Shown in pieces: positions 31,807 through 40,623 of a DNA stretch of 64,000 nt. This DNA comes from Pseudoalteromonas luteoviolacea S2607 (GTDB lineage: Bacteria > Pseudomonadota > Gammaproteobacteria > Enterobacterales > Alteromonadaceae): assembly GCF_001625575.1 (NCBI RefSeq), contig NZ_AUXV01000072.1, positions 1 to 64,000 of the forward strand, read 5' to 3'. Every line of letters starts with the position of its first letter. The stretch's first letter is position 1. The position numbers and the translations under genes are program-made. Under the pieces are notes generated by a model that was not told the origin of the DNA, ran no database searches, and saw nothing but the letters and a program-made list of their open reading frames with translations.

Positions 31807-33663
31807 ATGTCAGCTATTTTTATTGCGGCAATTGCCGTGTGCTCTGTGATTGCTCAATGGCTCGCGTGGGTTGTGCGAGTACCTGCTATTTTATTTTTAT
31901 TGCTGACCGGATTAATGCTTGGTCCTGTATCTGGCGTTTTAGACCCTGATAAGCTGCTTGGTGAGCTGCTGTTTCCTGTTGTTTCATTGTCCGTGGCAAT
32001 TATATTATTTGAAGGTTCGCTTACCCTGCACTTTCGAGAGCTCAAGGGGATAGGGAAGGTAGTGCGAAACCTCTGCTCGATTGGTATGCTTACAACATTT
32101 GTTATTATAACAACCTGTGCCATATATATTTTAGAGTTAGATTGGCGAGTGGCCGCTGTGTTAGGTGCCGTTTTGGTCGTTACAGGCCCAACCGTTATTG
32201 CGCCCATGTTAAATGCGATGCGGCCAACAAAGGATATTGACCGAATATTGCGTTGGGAGGGTATCGTAATCGACCCAATTGGCGCGCTATTCGCAGTTTT
32301 AGTCTTTGAAGCGGTAAGCCTTGTCGATAAAGACGGTGTGTTTAGCCACACCTTGATGGCGCTACTATCAACACTGGGAATTGGCTTAAGTGTCGGCATA
32401 GTCTCAGGCTGGTTTACAAGTTACATCATTCGAAAAGAGTGGCTGCCATTCGAATTACACAAGTTCGGTATACTCGCACTCGTGTTAATGAGTTTCACTC
32501 TGTCTAATCACTTATACCACGAGTCAGGGCTACTTGCTGTTACTGTGTTTGGTATTTGGCTGGCAAATCAAGATGACTTAGAAATTGATGCTGTGCTTGA
32601 GTTTAAAGAAGATCTCTCAATGATATTAATTTCAAGTCTATTTATTCTGCTTGCCGCTCGTCTGAAAGTTGAAGAGCTACTGATGCTAGACAGCGGTATA
32701 TTTTGGTTTTTGGCCATTGTCCTGTTCGTTGCAAGGCCCCTGAGTATAGCGGTTTCAACATTTAATAGTGATATACCTCTGAAATCTCGATTAATGCTTG
32801 CTTGGATTGCCCCACGAGGCATTGTTGCAGCAGCAGTCGGCTCTGTATTTGCATTGAGCATGGCTCAATCAGGTACACCAGATGCTGAGAAAATGGTGCC
32901 TCTTATTTTTACGGTCATTATTGTCACAGTCATATTACAAAGTCTCACAGCGACCCCGTTGGCACGGCTGCTTGGCGTCAGGCAACCATGCCCAAGCACT
33001 TTACTCATCATTGGTGCAAACCATGTTGCCAGAGCAATTGCCTGCGGTCTCAAAGAGCAAAATATAGATGTTTATCTCTCTGATCCCGCTTGGGAAAACT
33101 GCAAAATGGCGAGAATGGATGGACTGCCCTGTTATTATGGCAACCCTCAATCTGAACATGCCGAGCGCTACCTTCCACTGACAAGTTTACGCTCCGTGTT
33201 GGCACTTTCCCCCAATAGGCACCATAACGCACTAGGTGTTCAGTATTTTTCTCACTTACTGGATGAAGAAAGCGTGTATTCACTGAAATCATCCACTAAT
33301 CACGCCAAGGCCAATAAAGACAGCGCGACGTTTTTGTCGCGGCAAATACTCTTTGGAGAAACAGGAAACTACGCCAAGTTAAGCAGCTTAATGGCAAAAG
33401 GCGGGAAAGTAAGTGCAACTAAGCTGTCTGAAGAGTTCAGTTGGGAACAATATTTGGAAGTGAATAAGGAGGCCATTCCGCTCTTTATAATCTCTGAGCA
33501 GAAAAAAGAAGACGACCCCCTTTCTGTAAGGCCATTTACATCAGACGACAAAAAGCTGCCCGAGCAAGGTGACAAAATATTGGCATTGCAGCCACCTAAA
33601 ATGTCTATCCTAAAAGACCCTGCAATCAAAGAAGCGTCTATTGGCGAAAAGCTAAGTAGCTAG
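31807..33663 (+). CDS. CPA1-type cation:proton antiporter with C-terminal nucleotide-binding-like domain
   Basis: 618 residues. The first ~390 residues form 12-13 membrane helices of a Na+/H+ or K+/H+ exchanger, with the signature VVTGPTVIAPML and the APRGIVAAAVGSVFAL helix. The cytoplasmic tail begins with a TrkA-N-like fold (LLIIGANHVARAIACGL, then VYLSDPAW and GLPCYYGNP), but the glycine loop is degenerate. Ribosome site GGAGAG at the right distance. Probably pH or ion homeostasis in seawater; the ion is unknown. Convergent with motX, four bases apart. Confidence 0.87.
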   Translation: MSAIFIAAIAVCSVIAQWLAWVVRVPAILFLLLTGLMLGPVSGVLDPDKLLGELLFPVVSLSVAIILFEGSLTLHFRELKGIGKVVRNLCSIGMLTTFVIITTCAIYILELDWRVAAVLGAVLVVTGPTVIAPMLNAMRPTKDIDRILRWEGIVIDPIGALFAVLVFEAVSLVDKDGVFSHTLMALLSTLGIGLSVGIVSGWFTSYIIRKEWLPFELHKFGILALVLMSFTLSNHLYHESGLLAVTVFGIWLANQDDLEIDAVLEFKEDLSMILISSLFILLAARLKVEELLMLDSGIFWFLAIVLFVARPLSIAVSTFNSDIPLKSRLMLAWIAPRGIVAAAVGSVFALSMAQSGTPDAEKMVPLIFTVIIVTVILQSLTATPLARLLGVRQPCPSTLLIIGANHVARAIACGLKEQNIDVYLSDPAWENCKMARMDGLPCYYGNPQSEHAERYLPLTSLRSVLALSPNRHHNALGVQYFSHLLDEESVYSLKSSTNHAKANKDSATFLSRQILFGETGNYAKLSSLMAKGGKVSATKLSEEFSWEQYLEVNKEAIPLFIISEQKKEDDPLSVRPFTSDDKKLPEQGDKILALQPPKMSILKDPAIKEASIGEKLSS

Positions 33664-33667
33664 TCAG

Positions 33668-34294
33668 CTAGTTTGGTAAACGTGCCCGTTTAATTACACT
33701 GGCGGGCATTTTTTCTCCTAGCTGTGAAAGTGAGCGTTCAATTTTTTGATGAACCTCTTTGTCAGCTACGACAGCATGAAACAACCAGCGGTAGGCATCT
33801 TCATAATCGCGAGGACTACCATAACCTTTGTTGAATAGACCGACCAAGCGCAGCTGAGCATTTAAATTACCAAGTGCTGCCGCTTCTCTTAGGTAAACAA
33901 TTGCCATTGCTTTGTCTGCCTGCACTAGCTGACCCACATCGTAGTAGCGACCAAGCTGCTCCAACGCTGCTGCTAGCCCCTGCTGAGCAGCTTGGCGTAT
34001 GTAGTACAAACCGAGTTCGACATCTTGCTCCACACATACTGCATAAGCCAGCATATCGCCATATAAAAACTGATATGAGGGTAACCCCATGATCTCAGCT
34101 CTGGCTTCAATATCTTGGACCAATTGACAGTCGTCGTCTTTAACGCGTTTTAGGTGGGCATTATCGTTAATGAGTGTTATCAACTCATCTTGAGTGTAAA
34201 GGGGCACCGCTTCAATCTGCTCACTAGCCAGTGAACTGCAAGAAAAAGCCACACTAATGAGAAAAAAGATATTTCGTAGTTTTGTCGTCATCAT
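33668..34294 (-). CDS. motX: Sodium-driven flagellar motor protein MotX
   Basis: 208 residues with a signal peptide ending near SLAS. It contains Sel1-like repeats (ELGLYYIRQAAQQGLAAALE, MAIVYLREAAALGNLNAQLR, DYEDAYRWLFHAVV) and the MotX-typical start AVPLYTQDELITLINDNAHL and DDCQLVQDIEARAEIMGLPSYQF. MotX forms the T ring of polar Na+ motors and recruits PomAB. In Vibrio it is also next to purA. Far from other flagellar genes here. Confidence 0.93.
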   Translation of the reverse strand: MMTTKLRNIFFLISVAFSCSSLASEQIEAVPLYTQDELITLINDNAHLKRVKDDDCQLVQDIEARAEIMGLPSYQFLYGDMLAYAVCVEQDVELGLYYIRQAAQQGLAAALEQLGRYYDVGQLVQADKAMAIVYLREAAALGNLNAQLRLVGLFNKGYGSPRDYEDAYRWLFHAVVADKEVHQKIERSLSQLGEKMPASVIKRARLPN

Positions 34295-34381
34295 ACTTTA
34301 GCAAACACTGTTAGACCTAACTAGAAGATACAAAAATTGTACCAAGTTAAACCATGTATTCATATTAGTATAATTAAACAC

Positions 34382-34406
34382 AAAAAAAGCTGCCGAAGCA
34401 GCTTTT
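34382..34406 (-). terminator. Rho-independent terminator after purA
   Basis: Minus-strand AAAAGCTGC-TTCG-GCAGCTTTTTTT, with the stable TTCG tetraloop, six bases past the purA stop. Confidence 0.9.
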
Positions 34407-34412
34407 CTTTAA

Positions 34413-35729
34413 TTATTCGCCGAATGGGTTGCGAACAATCATTGTTTCTACGCGGTCTGGACCTGTCGAGATAATATCGATTGGTACACCGGTAATTTCT
34501 TCTAAGCGCTTGATGTAGTTAATCGCAGCTTCTGGTAACTGTTCAACTGAAGTTGCACCAAACGTATTTTCGCTCCAGCCTGGCATCTCTTCATATACTG
34601 GTGTTACCTTCTCGTAACCTTCAGCAGCAAGTGGCGTCACGTTTGTAACCGTGCCATCTTCTAACTGATAACCAGTACAGATCTTGATAGTTTCAATACC
34701 ATCTAAAACGTCAAGTTTAGTTAAGCAGAAACCTGTAATGCTGTTGATTTGCACTGCACGGCGCATAGCAACCGCGTCAAACCAACCAGTACGACGCAAG
34801 CGACCTGTTGTTGCACCGAACTCATGACCTTTCTCGCCAAGGTGTTTACCAACTGGGTCTTGCTTGTCTACGCCGTCATATAACTCAGTAGGGAAAGGAC
34901 CTGAACCAACACGTGTTGTGTACGCTTTCACGATACCAAGCACGTAATCAAGGTTTAGAGGGCCAAAACCAGCACCTGTCGCTACACCACCTGCGGTCGT
35001 GTTTGACGACGTTACGTACGGGTATGTACCGTGGTCGATATCTAGAAGCGTACCTTGTGCACCTTCAAATAGGATGTTGTCACCTTTTTCACGCGTCTGA
35101 TCAAGTAGCTCTGTTACGTCAACAACCATTGATTTAAGGATTTCAGCAATTTCCATTGCGTCATCGTACGTTTTCTGGAAGTCAACAGGCTCAACTTTAT
35201 AGTAGTGCTCAAGTGAGAAGTTATGGTATTCAATCACTTCTTTAAGCTTAGCTGCGAATTGCTCTGGGTTGAATAAGTCACCAACGCGAAGACCACGACG
35301 AGCGACTTTATCTTCGTATGCAGGACCGATACCACGTCCAGTTGTACCAATAGCTTTATTGCCTCGAGCAAGCTCACGAGCTTGGTCTAGTGCAACATGG
35401 TAAGGAAGAATTAGAGGACATGCTTCACTGATCAGTAGACGCTCACGTACTGGTACGCCGCGCTCTTCAAGCATGTTAACTTCTTTCATTAAAGCATCAG
35501 GTGCCAATACTACACCGTTACCGATTACACATTTTACGTTATCACGTAAGATGCCAGATGGAATTAGGTGCAATACCGTTTTCTCACCATTGATAACCAA
35601 AGTGTGCCCAGCATTGTGTCCACCTTGATAGCGAACAACTAGAGAAGCTTTATCTGTTAGTAGGTCTACAACCTTACCTTTACCTTCGTCACCCCATTGG
35701 GTGCCTAATACAACGACGTTTTTACCCAT
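34413..35729 (-). CDS. purA: Adenylosuccinate synthetase
   Basis: 438 residues. First committed AMP step: IMP + Asp + GTP. Motifs: GTQWGDEGKGKVVD at residues 9-22, the IMP loop GGHNAGHT, TTGRGIGPAYEDK and the C-terminal STGPDRVETM. Own terminator and upstream region; placed between hflKC and motX. Confidence 0.98.
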   Translation of the reverse strand: MGKNVVVLGTQWGDEGKGKVVDLLTDKASLVVRYQGGHNAGHTLVINGEKTVLHLIPSGILRDNVKCVIGNGVVLAPDALMKEVNMLEERGVPVRERLLISEACPLILPYHVALDQARELARGNKAIGTTGRGIGPAYEDKVARRGLRVGDLFNPEQFAAKLKEVIEYHNFSLEHYYKVEPVDFQKTYDDAMEIAEILKSMVVDVTELLDQTREKGDNILFEGAQGTLLDIDHGTYPYVTSSNTTAGGVATGAGFGPLNLDYVLGIVKAYTTRVGSGPFPTELYDGVDKQDPVGKHLGEKGHEFGATTGRLRRTGWFDAVAMRRAVQINSITGFCLTKLDVLDGIETIKICTGYQLEDGTVTNVTPLAAEGYEKVTPVYEEMPGWSENTFGATSVEQLPEAAINYIKRLEEITGVPIDIISTGPDRVETMIVRNPFGE

Positions 35730-35854
35730 TGCAATATCACTTAGAAAAAATTAGGCGCAGATTTTACCAGAAAAGCGAGGTGAAAATCACCCTGTTTCGG
35801 ATGATTTTTCTTCAGCCAAATTGATATCTTTCAAAAACGATTGAATTAAATACA

Positions 35855-35882
35855 AAAAAGCCCATCAAATGATGGGCTTTTT
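35855..35882 (-). terminator. Rho-independent terminator after hflC
   Basis: AAAAAGCCCATC-AAAT-GATGGGCTTTTT, ending the hfq-hflX-hflKC transcript about 30 bases past the hflC stop. Confidence 0.88.
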
Positions 35883-35913
35883 AATAAATTATCAATTACA
35901 AACTCAGGTTCAA

Positions 35914-36795
35914 TTACTGAGCCTGCTTTTGCTTCATGTAATCAAAGAACTCACTGTCCGGCGAAAGTACCATGACATCACTCTTGCTGGTGAAAGTCTT
36001 TTTGTACGCTTCTAGTGAGCGAATAAAGCCAAAGAACTCAGGATCTTTATTGTAAGCTTGCGCGTAGATATTCGCAGCTTCAGCATCACCTTCACCTCGA
36101 ACTGTTCGTGCATTTCGCTCTGCATCCGCCAGCATAACCGTAACACGGCGGTCAACTTCTGCACGAATAGTCTCTGCTTTTTCCTGACCTTCTGAACGGT
36201 GCTCTTTCGCCACAGCAGTACGTTCAGCACGCATACGTTGGAAAATAGAGTTACTTACTTCGTTAGGCAGGTTAATTTGCTTAACACGTACGTCCAATAC
36301 TTCAATACCCAGCTCCTGAGCACTCTCAGAGGCTTGTGCCAAAGCTTCTAGCATCAACTCGCTACGCTCGCCTGACACAATCTCTTTAATAGTTCTTGAA
36401 CCAAAGTTTGTTCTCAAGCCGTTATTCACCTTTTGCTGAAGCAGTGTTTCAGCGTATTGCTTATCACCACGAGCACGTAGGTAGAAGTTTGAAAAGTCAC
36501 TTACACGCCACTTTACAAACGAGTCAACGATAAGGTCTTTTTTCTCACTTGTTACAAAGCGATCAGGCGCACCGTCCAGCGTTTGAATACGCGCATCAAG
36601 ATGGCGTACCTGACTGAAAAATGGCACCTTAAAATGTAAACCAGGCTCATAAACAACCGCATTGTCTTGGCTGTCTTTTTGCACCTTACTGAATAACATC
36701 ACGATTGCTCTTTGTCCTTCGGTTACCACAAATACCGAAGAAAAAGCCAGCAGGCCGCCTAGTATCAATAAGACAAAGCTAAAATTTCTCATCAA
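35914..36795 (-). CDS. hflC: FtsH-protease modulator HflC
   Basis: 293 residues. SPFH/prohibitin protein of the inner membrane. One N-terminal membrane helix (FVLLILGGLLAFSSVFVV), then the SPFH domain (EGQRAIVMLFSKVQ to about 220) and an Ala/Glu-rich coiled coil. It forms the large HflKC cage that holds FtsH. Two bases separate it from hflK. Confidence 0.95.
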   Translation of the reverse strand: MMRNFSFVLLILGGLLAFSSVFVVTEGQRAIVMLFSKVQKDSQDNAVVYEPGLHFKVPFFSQVRHLDARIQTLDGAPDRFVTSEKKDLIVDSFVKWRVSDFSNFYLRARGDKQYAETLLQQKVNNGLRTNFGSRTIKEIVSGERSELMLEALAQASESAQELGIEVLDVRVKQINLPNEVSNSIFQRMRAERTAVAKEHRSEGQEKAETIRAEVDRRVTVMLADAERNARTVRGEGDAEAANIYAQAYNKDPEFFGFIRSLEAYKKTFTSKSDVMVLSPDSEFFDYMKQKQAQ

Positions 36796-36797
36796 TA

Positions 36798-37961
36798 TTA
36801 TCTCCCACTGTTAAAACGATCTTGCGAAAAGCGGTCGTTGCCACTGTTCACGGTGCTATTTCGTGACTGGCCTAATGACTGACGCAATTGATTAATGTCG
36901 TTTCTGCTTGGCAGAGTAACCGCTGAAGACGACTGAGATTGCTGCATGATCTTATCTAGTGGTAAATACATCATGTTATTGCCACCTTTTACATCCACAA
37001 TGACTTTAGAACTGCGTCCTAAAATTTCTTCCATTGTTTCAATGTACAGACGCTCACGAGTCACTTCTTTCGCTGCTGCATATTCAGGTAGTAGCTTTTC
37101 AAATCGTGCTACTTCACCCTGTGCTTCAAGCATGATGCGCTCTTTATATGCTTCAGCTTCTTGCGTCATACGCGTAACTTGACCACGCGCACGCGGCTCA
37201 ATTTCTCTCGCGTATGCTTCTGCTTCACGAATGAAACGCTCTTCATCTTCTTGCGCCGCAATTGCATCATCAAATGCATCTTTTACTTCTGCTGGCGGTC
37301 TTGAGTCTTTGAAGTTGACATCCGTCACAATCAAACCAAGATTGTATGGTTCAATGATTTTATTCAGCTCATCCCAAGTACGTTGACGAACTTGTTCACG
37401 ACCAGTTGTTAAAACTTGGTCCATTCTAGAGTGACCAACTACATAACGCAGTGCACTGTCTAGCGCCTGTTGTAAGCTGTGATCGGCATCTGTCACGCTG
37501 AAACGGTATAGAGTAGGATCAACAACTCGATACTGAACTTCAAACTCAACGCTCACAACGTTTTCATCTTCAGTCAGCATGAAACCAGAGGCAGACAAAG
37601 AACGTACCGCTTCGATGTCGATAGGAATAACACGTTCAACGAAGGTCATTTTCCAACGTAAGCCTGGCTCAGCAATTCGGTCAAATTTACCAAACTGAAG
37701 TACGATACCTCGTTCAGCTTCTTTTACGGTATAAATACCACTTAACGCCCATACAATTAGCGCAATAATGAAAATAAAGGTGACTCCTGCACCGCCAAGT
37801 CCGCCTTTGTTATTACCTGGCTTACCACCAAATATACCGCCAAACTTATTGTTGAACTTACGGAATACCTCGTCCAGATCAGGTGGCCCTTGATCTCGCC
37901 CACCACGGTTTTTCCATGGGTCGTTATCATTGCCATTATTACCCGGTTCGTTCCAGGCCAT
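36798..37961 (-). CDS. hflK: FtsH-protease modulator HflK
   Basis: 387 residues. Gly/Asn-rich cytoplasmic N-terminus (PGNNGNDNDPWKNRGG), one membrane helix (VTFIFIIALIVWALSGIYTV, about 60-80), SPFH domain and coiled coil, then a Ser/Arg/Asn-rich tail. Partner of HflC; upstream genes are hflX and hfq. Confidence 0.95.
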   Translation of the reverse strand: MAWNEPGNNGNDNDPWKNRGGRDQGPPDLDEVFRKFNNKFGGIFGGKPGNNKGGLGGAGVTFIFIIALIVWALSGIYTVKEAERGIVLQFGKFDRIAEPGLRWKMTFVERVIPIDIEAVRSLSASGFMLTEDENVVSVEFEVQYRVVDPTLYRFSVTDADHSLQQALDSALRYVVGHSRMDQVLTTGREQVRQRTWDELNKIIEPYNLGLIVTDVNFKDSRPPAEVKDAFDDAIAAQEDEERFIREAEAYAREIEPRARGQVTRMTQEAEAYKERIMLEAQGEVARFEKLLPEYAAAKEVTRERLYIETMEEILGRSSKVIVDVKGGNNMMYLPLDKIMQQSQSSSAVTLPSRNDINQLRQSLGQSRNSTVNSGNDRFSQDRFNSGR

Positions 37962-38052
37962 AGCTATACTCCATTGTTATAAAATGAATTAAATTTAATC
38001 TATCAAAATTCACCACATTCTAATAGAGAATTGGGGTGAATTCGTAATTTTT

Positions 38053-39342
38053 TCAACTTTGAGCGATAAACTGCTCAATTTCTGGCCCTTGCTCTTTTTT
38101 AAGACGCTCCCAATCAGCTTGAGGGAGGCGAACATCTAACAGCCAGTTACCTTGCTCATCGTAGCTTTCATGATTAACCGCATTCAGGTTAAATAGCGCA
38201 CCGCGCAGTTTGCCAAAAGCTGGAGGCAATATCAGGCGATTACTAAACATTTTTTTTGCCAGTAACTCCGATATTGCTTGAGACAGTAACTCTATGCCTT
38301 GATTGGCTTGAGCGGAAAGCCAAACTCTAATCGGCATGCCATCTTCATCTCTATCAATTTTTGGTTGGATCTCTTCTACTAAATCAATTTTGTTATATAC
38401 CAGCAGCTGCGGAATTTCATCCGCTTCAATCTCTTCTAGAACCGATTGTACCTGTTCTATATTCTCTTTTCTTCTATGATCGGCCACATCAACAACGTGC
38501 AGTTGCAAGTCCGCTTCTCTTGTTTCTGTCAACGTCGCTTTAAATGCTGCTACGAGGTCATGTGGCAAGTGCCGAATAAACCCAACCGTATCTGCAAGTA
38601 TTACGGCACCAACATCCTCAATTTCTAGTTTTCGCAATGTCGGGTCAAGAGTTGCAAACAATTGGTCAGCGGCGTAGACGTCAGAGTTTGTAATTCGGTT
38701 GAAAAGCGTAGATTTACCAGCGTTGGTATAACCCACCAATGATACTGTGGGGATCTCATTTCGGCTTCTCGCTCTACGCCCTTGCTCACGCACGACCGAG
38801 ACTTTATCTAAACGCTTGCGAATACTCTTAATTCTATCTCTAAGTAAACGGCGATCCGTCTCTAGCTGAGTTTCACCTGGCCCTCGTAAACCTATCCCAC
38901 CTTTTTGTCTCTCTAGGTGAGTCCAACCTCTTATCAATCGAGTTGAAATGTGTCTCAACTGCGCAAGCTCAACTTGCAATTTACCTTCATGCGTGCGAGC
39001 ACGCTGCGCAAATATATCTAAAATAAGTGTAGTTCGGTCCAAAACACGACAACGGCAGACACGCTCTAAGTTACGTTCTTGAGAAGGACTGAGTTGGTGA
39101 TTAAATATAATGACGTCTGCTTTATAAGTTCTGACAATCTCGGCAATCTCTTCCGCTTTACCCGTTCCGACAAACAGTTTGGGGTGAGGTGCCTGACGGC
39201 TGCCTTGCACAACCGCCACACTACTAACACCAGCAGAAGATACTAGCATTTCCAATTCTTGCAGATCCTCACGATCTCCTTCATTAGGAAATTCTATGTG
39301 CACTAAGACTGCCTGTTCGCCGGCTTCATAACGGTCAAACAA
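38053..39342 (-). CDS. hflX: Ribosome-rescue GTPase HflX
   Basis: 429 residues. N-terminal HflX domain (LEMLVSSAGVSSV, HPKLFVGTGKAEEI, FNHQLSPSQERNLE), helical linker (GGIGLRGPGETQLETDRR) and GTPase domain: G1 GYTNAGKSTLF, G3 DTVGFI, G4 YNKIDLVE. It splits stalled ribosomes under stress. 21 bases downstream of hfq. Confidence 0.96.
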   Translation of the reverse strand: MFDRYEAGEQAVLVHIEFPNEGDREDLQELEMLVSSAGVSSVAVVQGSRQAPHPKLFVGTGKAEEIAEIVRTYKADVIIFNHQLSPSQERNLERVCRCRVLDRTTLILDIFAQRARTHEGKLQVELAQLRHISTRLIRGWTHLERQKGGIGLRGPGETQLETDRRLLRDRIKSIRKRLDKVSVVREQGRRARSRNEIPTVSLVGYTNAGKSTLFNRITNSDVYAADQLFATLDPTLRKLEIEDVGAVILADTVGFIRHLPHDLVAAFKATLTETREADLQLHVVDVADHRRKENIEQVQSVLEEIEADEIPQLLVYNKIDLVEEIQPKIDRDEDGMPIRVWLSAQANQGIELLSQAISELLAKKMFSNRLILPPAFGKLRGALFNLNAVNHESYDEQGNWLLDVRLPQADWERLKKEQGPEIEQFIAQS

Positions 39343-39363
39343 GCAATATGCTCCTAATATCTA

Positions 39364-39627
39364 TTAAAAATTACCATCTTCGTTTTGTTCTGCACCTTCA
39401 TTTCCCTGTGTATTTTGGAAATTGACAGCTCTTGCAGGAACAACTGTTGAGATGGCATGTTTGTATACCATTTGATTCACGGTATTTTCTAGTAAAATCA
39501 CGAATTGGTCAAAAGACTGAATTTTACCTTGTAATTTGATGCCGTTAACTAAAAAAATTGAAACTGGAATGCGCTCACGACGCAAGACATTCAAAAATGG
39601 GTCTTGTAACGATTGGCCTTTTGCCAT
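39364..39627 (-). CDS. hfq: RNA chaperone Hfq
   Basis: 87 residues. Sm1 motif QDPFLNVLRRERIPVSIFLV with the conserved Gln and Phe, Sm2 VYKHAISTVVPAR with the YKH uridine-binding residues, and a short acidic tail (EGAEQNEDGNF), shorter than in E. coli. Mediates sRNA-mRNA pairing. Confidence 0.98.
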   Translation of the reverse strand: MAKGQSLQDPFLNVLRRERIPVSIFLVNGIKLQGKIQSFDQFVILLENTVNQMVYKHAISTVVPARAVNFQNTQGNEGAEQNEDGNF

Positions 39628-39704
39628 TTTCTTATCCTTCGTTCTAGGTGTTATTATGTTGAGTTAGTTGAAAAAATATCAACAAAATATTGGTTCAACT
39701 ACTA

Positions 39705-40622
39705 TTAGCTTAGCGAACTTAAAATTCGTTGCAAGTTTTCTTGCTCTCCGGTTTCTAACCAAGTTACCTCAGGCCAACTCCGAAGCCAAGTCAACTGTCG
39801 CTTTGCTAGTTGTCTGGTTGCGGCGATACCTCTGAAAACCATTTCATCATAGTCATATTCACCGGCTAAATAATCCCACATTTGCCTATATCCGACGCAT
39901 CGAATAGAAGGCAGGTCTGGGTGTAAATCCTTTCGATTATATAAGGCCAAAACTTCGTTTTTAAACCCTTGTTCTAGCATTATTTTAAATCTTTTCTCAA
40001 TTCGCTCATGCAGCATTTTACGATCACTGGGGGCGATAGCAAATTGATAAAAGTCGTAAGGCAATGGAGGTTGTTTCTCCTTTTGCAATAAAGACATCGG
40101 TTTTCCAGTTATACGATAGACCTCAAGTGCGCGATTTATCCTTTGTGAATCATTTTCACTGATTTTTTGCGCAGCCTGTGGATCTACTTCCATTAACTGG
40201 GCATGTAGTGCTGGCCATCCTACCTGATCGGCCTGCTGCTCAAGTTCTTTTCGCACGCTAGCAGAAGCTTCAGGTAATGGCGATAAGCCATCTATTAAGC
40301 CCTTAAAATACATCATTGTGCCGCCTACAAGCACAGGGATTTTACCTTGAGAATGAAGGCGATCAATACATGCTATCGCATCTTTTCGAAAATCCGCCAC
40401 AGAATAACTCTCTCGGGGATCTATCAAATCGATTAAGTGGTGCGGGGCTTGTGCTAGCTCTTCCTGATCAGGTTTTGCCGTACCTATATCCATCCCTTTA
40501 TATACAAGCGCAGAATCGACACTGATAATTTCGGTGTTCAACTGCCTACACAGCTCAATAGCCAGAGCGGTTTTTCCCGCTGCGGTTGGGCCCATCAGGG
40601 TGATAACTGGTTTATTCTGCAA
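39705..40622 (-). CDS. miaA: tRNA dimethylallyltransferase MiaA
   Basis: 305 residues. Adds the isopentenyl group to A37 of tRNAs reading UNN codons. P-loop GPTAAGKTALA, VDSALVYKGMDIGTAKP, PVLVGGTMMYFKGL and the C-terminal RQLAKRQLTWLRS are all present. One base after mutL. Confidence 0.97.
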   Translation of the reverse strand: MQNKPVITLMGPTAAGKTALAIELCRQLNTEIISVDSALVYKGMDIGTAKPDQEELAQAPHHLIDLIDPRESYSVADFRKDAIACIDRLHSQGKIPVLVGGTMMYFKGLIDGLSPLPEASASVRKELEQQADQVGWPALHAQLMEVDPQAAQKISENDSQRINRALEVYRITGKPMSLLQKEKQPPLPYDFYQFAIAPSDRKMLHERIEKRFKIMLEQGFKNEVLALYNRKDLHPDLPSIRCVGYRQMWDYLAGEYDYDEMVFRGIAATRQLAKRQLTWLRSWPEVTWLETGEQENLQRILSSLS

Positions 40623-40623
40623 A

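Noticed and set aside
31854..32399. 181-codon minus-strand frame inside the antiporter gene
   Set aside because: Lies wholly opposite a clear membrane transporter; its Ser/Thr/Ile-rich composition follows from the other strand.
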